Origin: Stutzerimonas stutzeri
GTDB taxonomy: Bacteria; Pseudomonadota; Gammaproteobacteria; Pseudomonadales; Pseudomonadaceae
Reading direction: 5' to 3'
DNA: 64,000 bases
NCBI RefSeq assembly: GCF_015291885.1
Contig: NZ_CP036186.1
Span: 2,493,001-2,557,000 of the forward strand
Made by a program: the position numbers and the translations under genes. Below the pieces are notes generated by a model that saw nothing but the letters and a program-made list of their open reading frames with translations, was not told the DNA's origin and ran no database searches. Below are positions 1-7,980 of this stretch, piece by piece. Position 1 is the stretch's first letter. Each line of letters opens with the position of its first letter.

Positions 1-885
1 ACTCGTGCCTTCTGGAAAGGCGATGACGGCCAGCTCGCCGACTTCGCCAGTCGCCTGACCGGCTCTGGCGATCTGTTCAACCAGCGCGGACGGCGGCCGT
101 TCAGCTCAGTCAACTTCATCACTGCCCACGATGGCTTCACTCTCAAGGATCTGGTGTCCTATAACGAGAAGCACAACGAAGACAACGATGAGGGCAATCG
201 CGACGGCAGTGACAACAACCTGTCCTGGAATCACGGCGTAGAAGGCCCGAGCGACGACCCGGAGATCATCGATCTGCGCTACCGGCAGATGCGCAACTTC
301 CTAGCCACGCTGCTGTTCTCCCAAGGCACGCCGATGATCGTCGCTGGCGACGAGTTCGCCCGCACCCAGCACGGCAATAACAACGCGTATTGCCAGGACA
401 GCCCGATCGGTTGGGTCAACTGGGATATCAGCGAGGACAGCTACGGCCTGCTGGGCTTTACCCGCAAGCTTATTCGCCTGCGCCAGCGCTATCCGATGCT
501 GCGCCGCAGCCGCTTCCTGGTTGGCGCCTACAACGAAGAGCTGGGTGTAAAGGACGTGACCTGGCTGGCGCCGAACGCCGAGGAGCTGTCCATCGAGCAG
601 TGGGAAGACGCGCACAACCGTTGCATGGGCATGCTGCTGGACGGGCGCGCTCAGCCAACGGGAATCAAGCGCGCGGGGTCCGACGCTACCTTGCTGCTGA
701 TCGTCAACGCCCACCACGACCTGGTGAATTTCACGCTGCCGGAAGTGCCGCAAGGCATCTACTGGAACCGCTTGATCGACACCAACCACCCAACCGCACG
801 GCCCGAGCGTTTCGATTTCAATGATGAATACGCCGTAACCGGACGATCCTTGCTACTGCTTGAGTTGATCAAGTCGGAAGAATGA
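1..885 (+). CDS. glgX: Glycogen debranching enzyme GlgX, C-terminal part (5' end outside window)
   Basis: The reading frame is open from base 1 and the visible 294 residues match the C-terminal part of GlgX, an isoamylase-type GH13 enzyme that hydrolyses alpha-1,6 branches of glycogen or limit dextrin in the cytoplasm. The fragment contains the conserved stretch NFITAHDGFTLKDLVSYNEK, whose His-Asp pair is the third catalytic region of GH13 enzymes. The nucleophile and acid/base residues must lie upstream of the window. The C-terminus is a beta-sandwich that ends in LLLLELIKSEE. A strong terminator follows directly. The gene fits functionally with glgB, treS and glgE on the opposite strand downstream, although six unrelated genes intervene. 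The family call is firm; the true start is not visible. Confidence 0.93.
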   Translation, partial: TRAFWKGDDGQLADFASRLTGSGDLFNQRGRRPFSSVNFITAHDGFTLKDLVSYNEKHNEDNDEGNRDGSDNNLSWNHGVEGPSDDPEIIDLRYRQMRNFLATLLFSQGTPMIVAGDEFARTQHGNNNAYCQDSPIGWVNWDISEDSYGLLGFTRKLIRLRQRYPMLRRSRFLVGAYNEELGVKDVTWLAPNAEELSIEQWEDAHNRCMGMLLDGRAQPTGIKRAGSDATLLLIVNAHHDLVNFTLPEVPQGIYWNRLIDTNHPTARPERFDFNDEYAVTGRSLLLLELIKSEE

Positions 886-897
886 CCTGATCGAACA

Positions 898-929
898 CCC
901 GCACCTGGCGCAATGTCAGGTGCGGGTTT
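898..929 (+). terminator. Rho-independent terminator after glgX
   Basis: A perfect 10-bp stem (CCCGCACCTG / CAGGTGCGGG) with a 9-nt loop is followed by TTT, 12 nt after the glgX stop codon. The T tract is short, but the stem is GC-rich and well placed. Confidence 0.75.
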
Positions 930-1074
930 GGCGGATTCACTCAAAAAAAGACACGCGGCAGTGAACCTCGTCGCGTGACTCAAGTCCCAAAACCAGCGCG
1001 GCCCCCTAATCAACTAACGGATTCGTTCTGCTCGTCGCCGGCAGCCCTGTCTTTTCCGTGATGGATCACACGTC

Positions 1075-1923
1075 ATGCTCTCTCTGCGACCGCTTATCTA
1101 TCCCCTTTTGTTACTGATCGGGCTCGTCCCACTGACGTCTGCCTTTGCCTCCAGCACCCAGGTGAAAGCCGCCGACAAGCCAGGATCAGTGCGCTTGTTG
1201 ATCAATCGCGCCGGCAGCGGCAAGGCGATGGATGTCAGCAACACCCTTGAGGTCCCCGTGGAAGTCACCTTGCGACTGACCCGGATGGTCAACGTCGCCG
1301 GCGTCGGCAAAGGCGTGATCCGCAAGACTGTGCCGGCCAACAGCAGAGTGCGGGTGGCGACGCTCAGCAAACGCCAGGCTGGCGGGCCCATCATGTTCAA
1401 GCACTCGTTCAGTTACGCGCTGATCTTCTCGCCAGAACCGGATCGGCCAGGATCAGTTGCCGGGCCGGACTATGCACTGCCCTGGCAAGGTGGGCCGTTC
1501 CGAATTTCTCAAGGGGCTGGCGGTGACTTCAGCCACAACTCGCCTAGTGGCCGATACGCAGTGGACATCGCCATGCCCGTAGGCACGCCCATCGTGGCGG
1601 CACGGGCGGGCACCGTGGTGAAAGTCCGCAACGGTCAGGGTGGGCGCTTGCCCGACCCGGCTGGCAACTACGTACGCATTGAACATGATGACGGCACGCA
1701 CAGCGCCTACCTGCACCTGAGCCGCGGTTCGGTACGGGTCAGCCCAGGACAGAAGGTCAAAGTCGGCACGCTGCTCGGCAAGTCCGGCAATACCGGCCGC
1801 AGCACCGGTCCGCACCTGCACTTCGTGGTGCAGAAGCCCTACGGCAGCTCGATGTTGTCGATTCCTTTCCGCTTCACCCAGCCGGTGGAATCGCTGCCCA
1901 ACTTTGCGCTGAGCAGCCAGTAA
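1075..1923 (+). CDS. M23 family metallopeptidase, secreted (LytM-type)
   Basis: This is a 282-residue protein with an N-terminal signal peptide (hydrophobic residues about 5-22, then SAFA-S), so it is expected in the periplasm. The C-terminal half carries the LytM/M23 fold: His154 and Asp164 (SHNSPSGRYAVD) as first zinc-site residues, YLHL near His214, and the HLHF motif at 247-250. Such enzymes cut peptidoglycan cross-bridges or act as amidase activators. Both metal motifs are intact, so catalysis is likely. The N-terminal 120 residues resemble no domain I can name. The ribosome binding site at the chosen ATG is weak. The gene stands alone, convergent with the cytochrome b561 fusion gene, with only 12 bp between the two stop codons. 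Confidence 0.85.
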   Translation: MLSLRPLIYPLLLLIGLVPLTSAFASSTQVKAADKPGSVRLLINRAGSGKAMDVSNTLEVPVEVTLRLTRMVNVAGVGKGVIRKTVPANSRVRVATLSKRQAGGPIMFKHSFSYALIFSPEPDRPGSVAGPDYALPWQGGPFRISQGAGGDFSHNSPSGRYAVDIAMPVGTPIVAARAGTVVKVRNGQGGRLPDPAGNYVRIEHDDGTHSAYLHLSRGSVRVSPGQKVKVGTLLGKSGNTGRSTGPHLHFVVQKPYGSSMLSIPFRFTQPVESLPNFALSSQ

Positions 1924-1935
1924 TCGGGGCAAGCG

Positions 1936-2775
1936 TCAGAGCATGCGCTGCATGATGTCGTCTCGCTTGACCAGCCGGTGGTAAAGCGCCGCGGCGATGT
2001 GACCGACCACCAATAGAACGGTCAGCCAAGCCAGTGGTGAATGGACTCCGCCAACCGAAGCCGCCCAGGCGATTTCCGGGCCCTTCTCTACCAGCTGCTG
2101 GCCAAACACCTTAAGGCCGTAGCCATTGCCGACCAGATACAGCACACCGGTAATCGGCATCAGCAGCATGCAGGCATAGAGAGCCAGATGGCCGCCCTTG
2201 ACCAGCCACGCGGTGGCCGGATCATGCTGCGGGCGTTGCCTGAGCTGACTCAGTGACCAGACGATACGCAGCACTACCAGAACCATCAGCACGGCGCCCA
2301 GGGAAACGTGCCAGGGCACGAGCGTCTCGCCGACCCAGTGCTCACCTTCGGCGATGCGGTCGCCCAGTTTGAGAAACTGCCAGACGATCAGCAGCGCCAT
2401 CAGCCAGTGAAATACCCGCGAAACGGTGCCGTAGCGACTTGGCGAATCGAGCGTACGGCTCTCCGCCCGCCCGGCAGCGGGCTGCACACCGGCCTCGGCT
2501 TTCCAGGCGATAACCAGCGGTTCGTCGCCGGCCATGCGCTCCAGGTGATCGGCGACCACCTTCTGCAACTGCTGCAGCTTGGCTTGATCGGCAGTCTCCA
2601 ACTGCGCGTCCAGATAGCCCTCGCTGGCGTGCAGACTGCAGCGACCGAGCGGCAGTTCGATCACTCCGCCCTGCTCGTCCAGCTGCACGGGAAATTTGTG
2701 CCGCCAGTGGTTACATAGGCGCTTGATCAGCCGCTCGGGGTTTTGCGCAGCGATGCGGGCATGGGCCTGATACAT
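1936..2775 (-). CDS. DUF2218 - cytochrome b561 fusion protein
   Basis: One uninterrupted 279-residue frame joins two modules. Residues 1 to about 92 look like DUF2218 (HARIAA..PERLIKRLCNHWRHKFP..., then the SEGYLDAQL and LVIAWKA strands). Residues about 112-279 are a four-helix cytochrome b561 (RYGTVSRVFHWLMALLI), with candidate haem ligands His123, His156, His196, His245 and His259. Both modules are usually separate proteins. Cytochrome b561 proteins move electrons across the inner membrane, for example from quinol; the role of DUF2218 is unknown to me. An AGGAG sits 9 nt before the ATG. The start lies 30 bp downstream of the dioxygenase gene, so the two are probably co-transcribed. The domain calls are good; the function of the fusion is open. 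Confidence 0.85.
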   Translation of the reverse strand: MYQAHARIAAQNPERLIKRLCNHWRHKFPVQLDEQGGVIELPLGRCSLHASEGYLDAQLETADQAKLQQLQKVVADHLERMAGDEPLVIAWKAEAGVQPAAGRAESRTLDSPSRYGTVSRVFHWLMALLIVWQFLKLGDRIAEGEHWVGETLVPWHVSLGAVLMVLVVLRIVWSLSQLRQRPQHDPATAWLVKGGHLALYACMLLMPITGVLYLVGNGYGLKVFGQQLVEKGPEIAWAASVGGVHSPLAWLTVLLVVGHIAAALYHRLVKRDDIMQRML

Positions 2776-2805
2776 GGATCATTTCTCCTGTTGGATGGAT
2801 ACGCG

Positions 2806-3630
2806 TCAGCCGAACCGGTAGGCCGAGAGCGTGGTATGCATGACGCGGTCGCTGAAGACCCTGCGCCCTTTCGAGTTCGCCGCGGCGCCCGCAGCCACCA
2901 GTAGCGGGATCAGATGCTCCTCGGCACGAGACGGATGACATAGCCTTGCTGCGGGTGCTGCTTCCCAGTGCTGCAGAGCGTCATCACGCTGCTGCGGGGT
3001 GGATTCCACCGCTGCGCTAAGCCAGTTATCGAACTCATCGGAAATCGAAGCGAAGCGTGGATCGCCATAGCCGCGCATGTTGTGAAAACTCATACCGCTA
3101 CCGACGATCAGTACCCCTTCATCGCGCAGCGGCTGCAGCGCGCGGCCAGCCTGGATATGCGCGAGAGGATCGAGATCGTTGCGCAACGAGAGCTGCACCA
3201 CCGGGATATCCGCATTGGGAAACATGAGTTTCAGCGGGATGAACATGCCGTGGTCAAAGCCACGCTGTTGATCTTCGTGGGCGCATAGAGAAGTACCTTC
3301 GAGCAAGGCTGTGATGCGCGCAGCAAGCTGCGGATCGCCTGATGCCGGGTAGCGCAGTTCATAGGTATGCGCAGGAAAACCGTGATAGTCGTAGATCAAC
3401 CCGGGTCGCGCAGCGCTGGTTACGTTGAAAGTTGGCTGCAACCAGTGACCGGATACCAGCACGATGGCCGTGGGCTTTGTCGGTAGCGTCGCAGCAATTC
3501 CATTGAGAAACTCGGCCGTGGCATTCCAGGCGGTCGGCGGGTTCCAGTCCATGAAGAAGCAAGGCCCGGCGCCATGAGGCACGAACAGCGTCGGCATGGT
3601 TTGGTCGGCAGCGGGGGCACTGGCAGGCAT
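2806..3630 (-). CDS. 4,5-DOPA extradiol dioxygenase-like protein (YgiD/DodA family, LigB superfamily)
   Basis: This 274-residue protein belongs to the class III extradiol dioxygenases, which open catechol rings using a metal held by histidines. It shows VPHGAG (His19), VSGHW (His62), DYHGFP (His83), FDHGMF (His127) and RAEEHL (His239). His19, His62 and His239 are the expected metal ligands by analogy with YgiD. The physiological substrate is unknown. I chose the ATG at 3630 because GGAG lies 7 nt upstream; an inner Met at 3597 is possible. The frame stays open back to 3927, but that would overlap the divergent LysR gene and its promoter. The gene leads a two-gene operon with the DUF2218-cytochrome b561 fusion. 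Confidence 0.85.
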   Translation of the reverse strand: MPASAPAADQTMPTLFVPHGAGPCFFMDWNPPTAWNATAEFLNGIAATLPTKPTAIVLVSGHWLQPTFNVTSAARPGLIYDYHGFPAHTYELRYPASGDPQLAARITALLEGTSLCAHEDQQRGFDHGMFIPLKLMFPNADIPVVQLSLRNDLDPLAHIQAGRALQPLRDEGVLIVGSGMSFHNMRGYGDPRFASISDEFDNWLSAAVESTPQQRDDALQHWEAAPAARLCHPSRAEEHLIPLLVAAGAAANSKGRRVFSDRVMHTTLSAYRFG

Positions 3631-3672
3631 GATCGGGCTCCGGGAAGGACATGGGACAAAGCATGACCTACA

Positions 3673-3715
3673 CTCAAGGGTGAGAGAACCCGTTAAAAAG
3701 CACAGACAGTTTTTA
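3673..3715. promoter_or_regulatory. Divergent promoter region with two dyads, probable LysR operator
   Basis: The 103-bp gap between the dioxygenase gene (minus) and the LysR gene (plus) holds CTCA-AGGG-TGAG at 3673-3684 and a second dyad, TAAAAA at 3694-3699 with TTTTTA at 3710-3715. LysR-type regulators commonly bind such interrupted dyads (T-N11-A) in divergent intergenic regions. Assignment to this regulator is inference. Confidence 0.4.
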
Positions 3716-3733
3716 CTCTGAGTAGGAACCGCG

Positions 3734-4654
3734 ATGCTCGATAGAATTACCGGCATGCGCGTATTCGTTCGCGCTGCCACGGCAGGCAGCCTCTCGGCGG
3801 CAGCGCGCCATCTGGACATGTCGCCGGCAATGGCCAGCAAGCACGTTGACGCACTGGAGGCGCGCCTTGGGGTCAAGCTATTCCACCGCAGTACGCGTCG
3901 CCTGAGCCTGACCGAGGCCGGCAGCAACTATCTGGAGGCCTGTCAGCGCATCCTGCCGGAGATCGAGGAAGCCGAAGCCAGCGTAGCGTCGCAACGGATC
4001 GAGGCCACCGGGCTGCTGCGAATGAATGTGCCGCTGACGTTCGGCACGCACTTCATCGCCCCACTCATTCCGGAGTTCAGCCGCCGCCATCCGGCAGTGA
4101 AAGTGGAGCTAGGCCTAACCGACAGCCGGGTCGACCTGATCGACGGCGGCTGGGACATGGCCGTTCGTATCGGCCAGCTGCAGGACAGCTCCATGCAGGC
4201 ACGGCGGCTTGCAGACTGCCCGTTGCTGGTCTGTGCCTCGCCGCGCTACCTGGACGAACGTGGAGTGCCGCGCAGCGTCGCCGATCTGGGGCAGCACAAC
4301 TGCCTGGGTTACAGCCTGCCGAACCTCGCCGCAGGCAAGGTCTGGCCCTTTGGCCGCAACGGCGAGGTGCGGATCGCAGTCAGCGGCGACCTGGTGGCCA
4401 ATAACGGTGAAGCCCTGGTGGCCGCCGCGGTCGGTGGCCAGGGCGTGATCTACAAGCCGCAGTTCATTGTCGCCAAAGCCCTGCGCAGTGGTGAGTTGGT
4501 TGCCCTTGAACTGGACCAGCCTTGCGTCGAGCTCGGCGGGATTCACGTGGTCTACCCACCCGATCGCCGTCCACCAGCCAAGGTTCGGGTAATGATCGAT
4601 TATCTGGTCGATGCATTTTCTGGCGACCTGCCGTGGAGCCTGACAGCAGACTAG
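3734..4654 (+). CDS. LysR-family transcriptional regulator
   Basis: The 306-residue protein begins with a LysR winged helix-turn-helix (residues about 5-60: SLSAAARHLDMSPAMASKHVDALEARLGVKLFHRS). A periplasmic-binding-like effector domain follows from about residue 90 (GLLRMNVPLTFGTHFIAPLIPEF). Length is typical for the family. AGGA 6 nt before the ATG supports the start. It is divergent from the DOPA dioxygenase-like gene, the usual arrangement for a LysR protein and its target, so it probably controls that operon and itself. The effector is not predictable from sequence; an aromatic or catecholic compound is a guess from the neighbour. Confidence 0.9.
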   Translation: MLDRITGMRVFVRAATAGSLSAAARHLDMSPAMASKHVDALEARLGVKLFHRSTRRLSLTEAGSNYLEACQRILPEIEEAEASVASQRIEATGLLRMNVPLTFGTHFIAPLIPEFSRRHPAVKVELGLTDSRVDLIDGGWDMAVRIGQLQDSSMQARRLADCPLLVCASPRYLDERGVPRSVADLGQHNCLGYSLPNLAAGKVWPFGRNGEVRIAVSGDLVANNGEALVAAAVGGQGVIYKPQFIVAKALRSGELVALELDQPCVELGGIHVVYPPDRRPPAKVRVMIDYLVDAFSGDLPWSLTAD

Positions 4655-4934
4655 CTTTGCCCTTCGCCTGCAGGGCACGTTCAGCGCCCTACTGATCACC
4701 ATCGCACTCGCGCCTGCCGTGCCGAATCTCCCCCAGCCTCCCGAGAAAAGATGAACCGCTGCAGCGCGCAAAAGTCGGAACAGATGGGCGCGTAGGCATT
4801 GTTGCCGCGCTTTATCGAGCTTCCGCTATTCGCGGGACGCTCTGATTGAAGCCGGGACACCGGTGCATCACCGGTCGCACTGCCGCTTCGTGCGTCGGAG
4901 TTTTTCATGCGCGCATCGGCGATTAGGAGTGTTT
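4655..4934. other. Intergenic region, no recognised element
   Basis: The 280 bp between the LysR stop and the 26-codon ORF have no clear terminator or coding frame that I would defend. The promoter for the DUF72-ybhP-clsB-ybhN row presumably lies here, but I see no convincing -35/-10 pair. Confidence 0.4.
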
Positions 4935-5015
4935 ATGAACGCGGTCAACCTCGTTTTTCTCGAAGAAAAAGGCGCAGCGGCGAGCGCCCTCTTCACCCAG
5001 CAGATCCTCACGTAG
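4935..5015 (+). CDS. Possible 26-residue small protein or leader peptide upstream of the DUF72 gene
   Basis: An ATG at 4935 has AGGAG 5 nt upstream and opens a 26-codon frame (MNAVNLVFLEEKGAAASALF...) that ends at TAG 5013-5015, 9 nt before the DUF72 start codon. Its ribosome binding site is clearly better than that of the DUF72 gene (GGGCGG), so translational coupling is conceivable. The coding DNA also contains TTTTTCT-CGA-AGAAAAA, a 7-bp dyad at about 4950-4966. No homology is known to me. It may be a leader peptide, a real microprotein or chance. Confidence 0.35.
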   Translation: MNAVNLVFLEEKGAAASALFTQQILT

Positions 5016-5024
5016 GGCGGCAGT

Positions 5025-5942
5025 ATGGCGAGCATTCATATCGGCATGTCCGGCTGGCGCTATGCCCCATGGCGTGGCGACTTCTATCCCAAGGGGCTGA
5101 CGCAGAAGAAAGAGCTGTGCTTTGCCTCGCGGGCGGTGAGCAGCATAGAGATCAATGGCTCGTTCTACTCGCTGCAAACGCCCGAGCGCTATGCCGACTG
5201 GTATGCCGACACGCCCAGAGGCTTTGTCTTCAGCATCAAGGGACCGCGCTACATCACCCACGTGCGCAGGCTCCAGGAGGTTGAAAAAGCACTCGCCAAT
5301 TTCTTCGCCTCGGGCATTTTCCAGCTCAAGGAAAAGCTCGGCCCGATCCTCTGGCAGTTTCCGCCGTCGTTCAAGTTCGATGCAGAACTGTTCGGGACGT
5401 TTCTCCGTCAGCTGCCCCACGACACCGAAGCAGCGCTGGCAATCGCCAAACAGTGCGAGCCACGCATGGAAGGCCGCAGTTATCTGTCCATCGACCGCAA
5501 GCGGCGCATGCGGCACGCCGTCGAAATACGCAACACAAGCTTCGTCGACCCCGAATTCATCGCCCTGCTGCGCAAGTATCGGGTCGCACTGGTGGTGGCC
5601 GATACCGCCGGCAAGTGGCCCAACTATGAAGACCTCACCAGCGATTTCATCTACATCCGCCTGCATGGCGCCGAGGAGCTCTATACCAGCGGTTACACCG
5701 ATGAGGCTTTGGCCAGCTGGAGCCATCGCATCCAGCTTTGGAGCGAAGGCCGTCAGCCTGACGATGCCCGTCTGATCAGCAAGAAAACACCACGGGCGCG
5801 CCGCTCCCGTGAGGTGTACTGCTATTTCGATAACGACGTGAAGGTCCGCGCACCTTATGACGCGCGGCAACTGCTGCACCGGCTCGGCCTGGATGAACAC
5901 CTGCAGGCCACGCCCGGCCAACTAGAAGGAGCTGAAGTTTGA
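5025..5942 (+). CDS. DUF72 domain protein (YecE family)
   Basis: The 305-residue protein matches the DUF72/YecE family, a TIM-barrel-like fold of unknown biochemical function. Recognisable parts are the N-terminal [20 protein letters not shown], the strand [42 protein letters not shown] and the C-terminal FIYIRLHG. Length is near the family norm of 240-300. It starts 9 nt after the 26-codon ORF and its stop overlaps the TTG start of the next gene, so it is transcribed and probably translated together with the ybhP-clsB-ybhN genes. That context suggests a link to membrane lipid or stress functions, but this is inference; I know of no proven reaction for the family. Confidence 0.88.
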   Translation: MASIHIGMSGWRYAPWRGDFYPKGLTQKKELCFASRAVSSIEINGSFYSLQTPERYADWYADTPRGFVFSIKGPRYITHVRRLQEVEKALANFFASGIFQLKEKLGPILWQFPPSFKFDAELFGTFLRQLPHDTEAALAIAKQCEPRMEGRSYLSIDRKRRMRHAVEIRNTSFVDPEFIALLRKYRVALVVADTAGKWPNYEDLTSDFIYIRLHGAEELYTSGYTDEALASWSHRIQLWSEGRQPDDARLISKKTPRARRSREVYCYFDNDVKVRAPYDARQLLHRLGLDEHLQATPGQLEGAEV

Positions 5943-6742
5943 CTCTGGACAAAGACCACCCAATCGAAAGTGCCGATCTCGATGCCCACATGGCTACGGC
6001 GGTCAACTCGATCCGCCTCCTCACCGTAAACACCCACAAGGGTTTCACGGCCCTGAACCGCCGGTTCATTTTGCCGGAACTGCGTGAAGCCGTGCGTAGC
6101 GTTTCAGCGGACGTGGTGTTCCTGCAGGAGGTACTTGGCACCCACGATAAGCACGCGATGCGCTTTCATAACTGGCCCTCCACACCGCAATACGAGTTTC
6201 TGGCCGACAGCATCTGGACCGATTTCGCCTACGGTCGTAATGCGGTCTACCCCGACGGCGACCACGGCAACGCCCTGCTATCCAAATTCCCGATCATTCG
6301 CTATGAGAACCTCGACATCTCCATCGCCGGACCGGAACGGCGCGGGCTGCTGCACAGCGTGCTGCAAGTGCCCGGGCACGATGAATTTCACGCCATCTGC
6401 GTGCATCTCGGCCTGCGCGAGGCGCATCGCCAGCAGCAGTTGGCGCTACTTTGCGATCTGCTGGACTCGCTACCAAAAGGTGCGCCTGTGGTGGTCGCCG
6501 GTGATTTCAACGACTGGCGGCTGAAAGCCACCCAAACGCTGGATCGCTGTGCAGGGCTGCACGAAGTGTTCGCCGTGTCCCACGGCCAGGTGGCCAGAAC
6601 TTTTCCGGCGCGCTGGCCAATGCTGCGGCTAGACCGCATTTATGTGCGCAATGCCAGCAGCCACAATCCACAAATACTTGGTAACAAACCCTGGACACAC
6701 TTGTCCGATCATCTGCCCCTAGCGGTGGAGATACATATATGA
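5939..6742 (+). CDS. ybhP: Endonuclease/exonuclease/phosphatase-family protein, YbhP-like
   Basis: This 267-residue protein has the EEP (DNase I-like) fold: [10 protein letters not shown] near the N-terminus, VVFLQEV with the metal-binding Glu, [10 protein letters not shown] (Asp/Asn pair) and [11 protein letters not shown] with the catalytic His. It starts with TTG, supported by AAGGAG 7 nt upstream, and overlaps the DUF72 stop as TTGA. The order ybhP-clsB-ybhN matches the E. coli ybhPON operon. The substrate is unsettled; a phosphodiesterase on lipid or nucleic acid substrates is possible. The gene symbol rests on synteny and fold, not on a measured identity. Confidence 0.83.
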   Translation: MTLDKDHPIESADLDAHMATAVNSIRLLTVNTHKGFTALNRRFILPELREAVRSVSADVVFLQEVLGTHDKHAMRFHNWPSTPQYEFLADSIWTDFAYGRNAVYPDGDHGNALLSKFPIIRYENLDISIAGPERRGLLHSVLQVPGHDEFHAICVHLGLREAHRQQQLALLCDLLDSLPKGAPVVVAGDFNDWRLKATQTLDRCAGLHEVFAVSHGQVARTFPARWPMLRLDRIYVRNASSHNPQILGNKPWTHLSDHLPLAVEIHI

Positions 6743-7980
6743 GTTACCACTGGAGAGACGGTAATCGCCTTCAGTTACTGGAAAACGGCGAAGAGTTCTT
6801 TCCTCGAGTGTTCGAGGTGATCGCCCAGGCCAAGAAAGAGGTGCTGCTGGAAACCTTCATCCTGTTTCAGGACAAGGTAGGCACCGAACTGCAGAAGGCG
6901 TTGATAGCGGCCGCCGAAAACGGTGCCAGCGTCGATGTCACTGTCGATGGTTATGGTTCGGCGGACCTGTCCGGCGACTTCGTCACCGCCATGACCCAGG
7001 TCGGCGTACGCATTCACATGTTCGACCCAGGCAAGCGTCTGCTGGGGCGGCGGCTCAATGTGTTCCGCCGCATGCATCGCAAGATCGTGGTCGTCGATGG
7101 CGAGACTGCCTTCATTGGCGGCATCAACTTTTCCGCCGATCACCTGGGCGACTTCGGCCCGGCCGCCAAGCAGGACTATGCCCTGCAGGTGGAAGGTCCC
7201 GTGGTGCGGGACATCCATCATTTCGCCCTGAGCCAGATCGCGCCGGACAAACCGACGCATCGCTGGTGGCGTCGCCGGCTGCGCCAGCAAACACCTGGCT
7301 ACGGCGGCATCAGCCGCGGCGAGGCACGAGCATTGTTCGTCACCCGCGACAACGACCAGCATCGCAACGACATCGAAGAGCACTACCTTCAAGCGATTCG
7401 AGATGCACGCTCCAGGCTATTGATTGCTAACGCTTATTTCTTCCCCGGCTACCGCGTATTGAGAGAAATACGCAATGCAGCTAGGCGCGGAGTACGGGTA
7501 CGCCTGATCCTGCAGGGCGAGCCGGACATGCCGATCGCCAAGTTCGGTGCGCGAATGCTTTACAACTATCTGATGCGCGACGGAGTGGAGATTCACGAAT
7601 ACTGCCGCCGACCGCTGCACGGCAAGGTCGCACTGACGGATTACGAGTGGTCGACTGTCGGTTCGAGCAACCTCGATCCGCTGAGCCTGTCACTTAATCT
7701 GGAAGCGAACCTGATCATTCGCGACCACGTGTTCAACCGCCAGCTGCATGAGCGGCTTGACCACCTTCTGCAGGCCGACTGCAAACGCATTCCTCTGGAG
7801 CGAATCATTCGTGGCTTCTGGTGGCGAGCGCCCTTGGCGTTTCTGATCTTCCACTTCCTGCGGCACTTCCCGGGGTTGGTAAGCCTTTTCCCCGAGCACA
7901 AGCCACGCCTGGAACTGATCGACGTCGAAACGCCGCCGCTGGATCCAGTGCCCTCTCCCATTCAACGAGAACAGCCATGA
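6739..7980 (+). CDS. clsB: Cardiolipin synthase B-like phospholipase D-family enzyme
   Basis: This 413-residue enzyme has two HKD motifs of the phospholipase D superfamily: HRKIVVVD (His113, Lys115, Asp120) and HGKVALTD (His294, Lys296, Asp301), each followed by the usual Gly/Ser-rich stretch (GGINFS; GSSNLD). ClsB/YbhO makes cardiolipin from phosphatidylglycerol, and also phosphatidylglycerol, at the inner membrane. The protein has no long N-terminal membrane region, which separates it from ClsA and agrees with ClsB. A hydrophobic segment near residue 360 may anchor it. The ATG overlaps the ybhP stop (ATGA) and GGAG lies 8 nt upstream. The next gene overlaps in the same way. Confidence 0.88.
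   Translation: MSYHWRDGNRLQLLENGEEFFPRVFEVIAQAKKEVLLETFILFQDKVGTELQKALIAAAENGASVDVTVDGYGSADLSGDFVTAMTQVGVRIHMFDPGKRLLGRRLNVFRRMHRKIVVVDGETAFIGGINFSADHLGDFGPAAKQDYALQVEGPVVRDIHHFALSQIAPDKPTHRWWRRRLRQQTPGYGGISRGEARALFVTRDNDQHRNDIEEHYLQAIRDARSRLLIANAYFFPGYRVLREIRNAARRGVRVRLILQGEPDMPIAKFGARMLYNYLMRDGVEIHEYCRRPLHGKVALTDYEWSTVGSSNLDPLSLSLNLEANLIIRDHVFNRQLHERLDHLLQADCKRIPLERIIRGFWWRAPLAFLIFHFLRHFPGLVSLFPEHKPRLELIDVETPPLDPVPSPIQREQP

Noticed and set aside
3631..3927. N-terminal extension of the DOPA-dioxygenase-like protein
   Set aside because: The frame is open, but it would overlap the LysR gene and its promoter. A good ribosome binding site supports the ATG at 3630.
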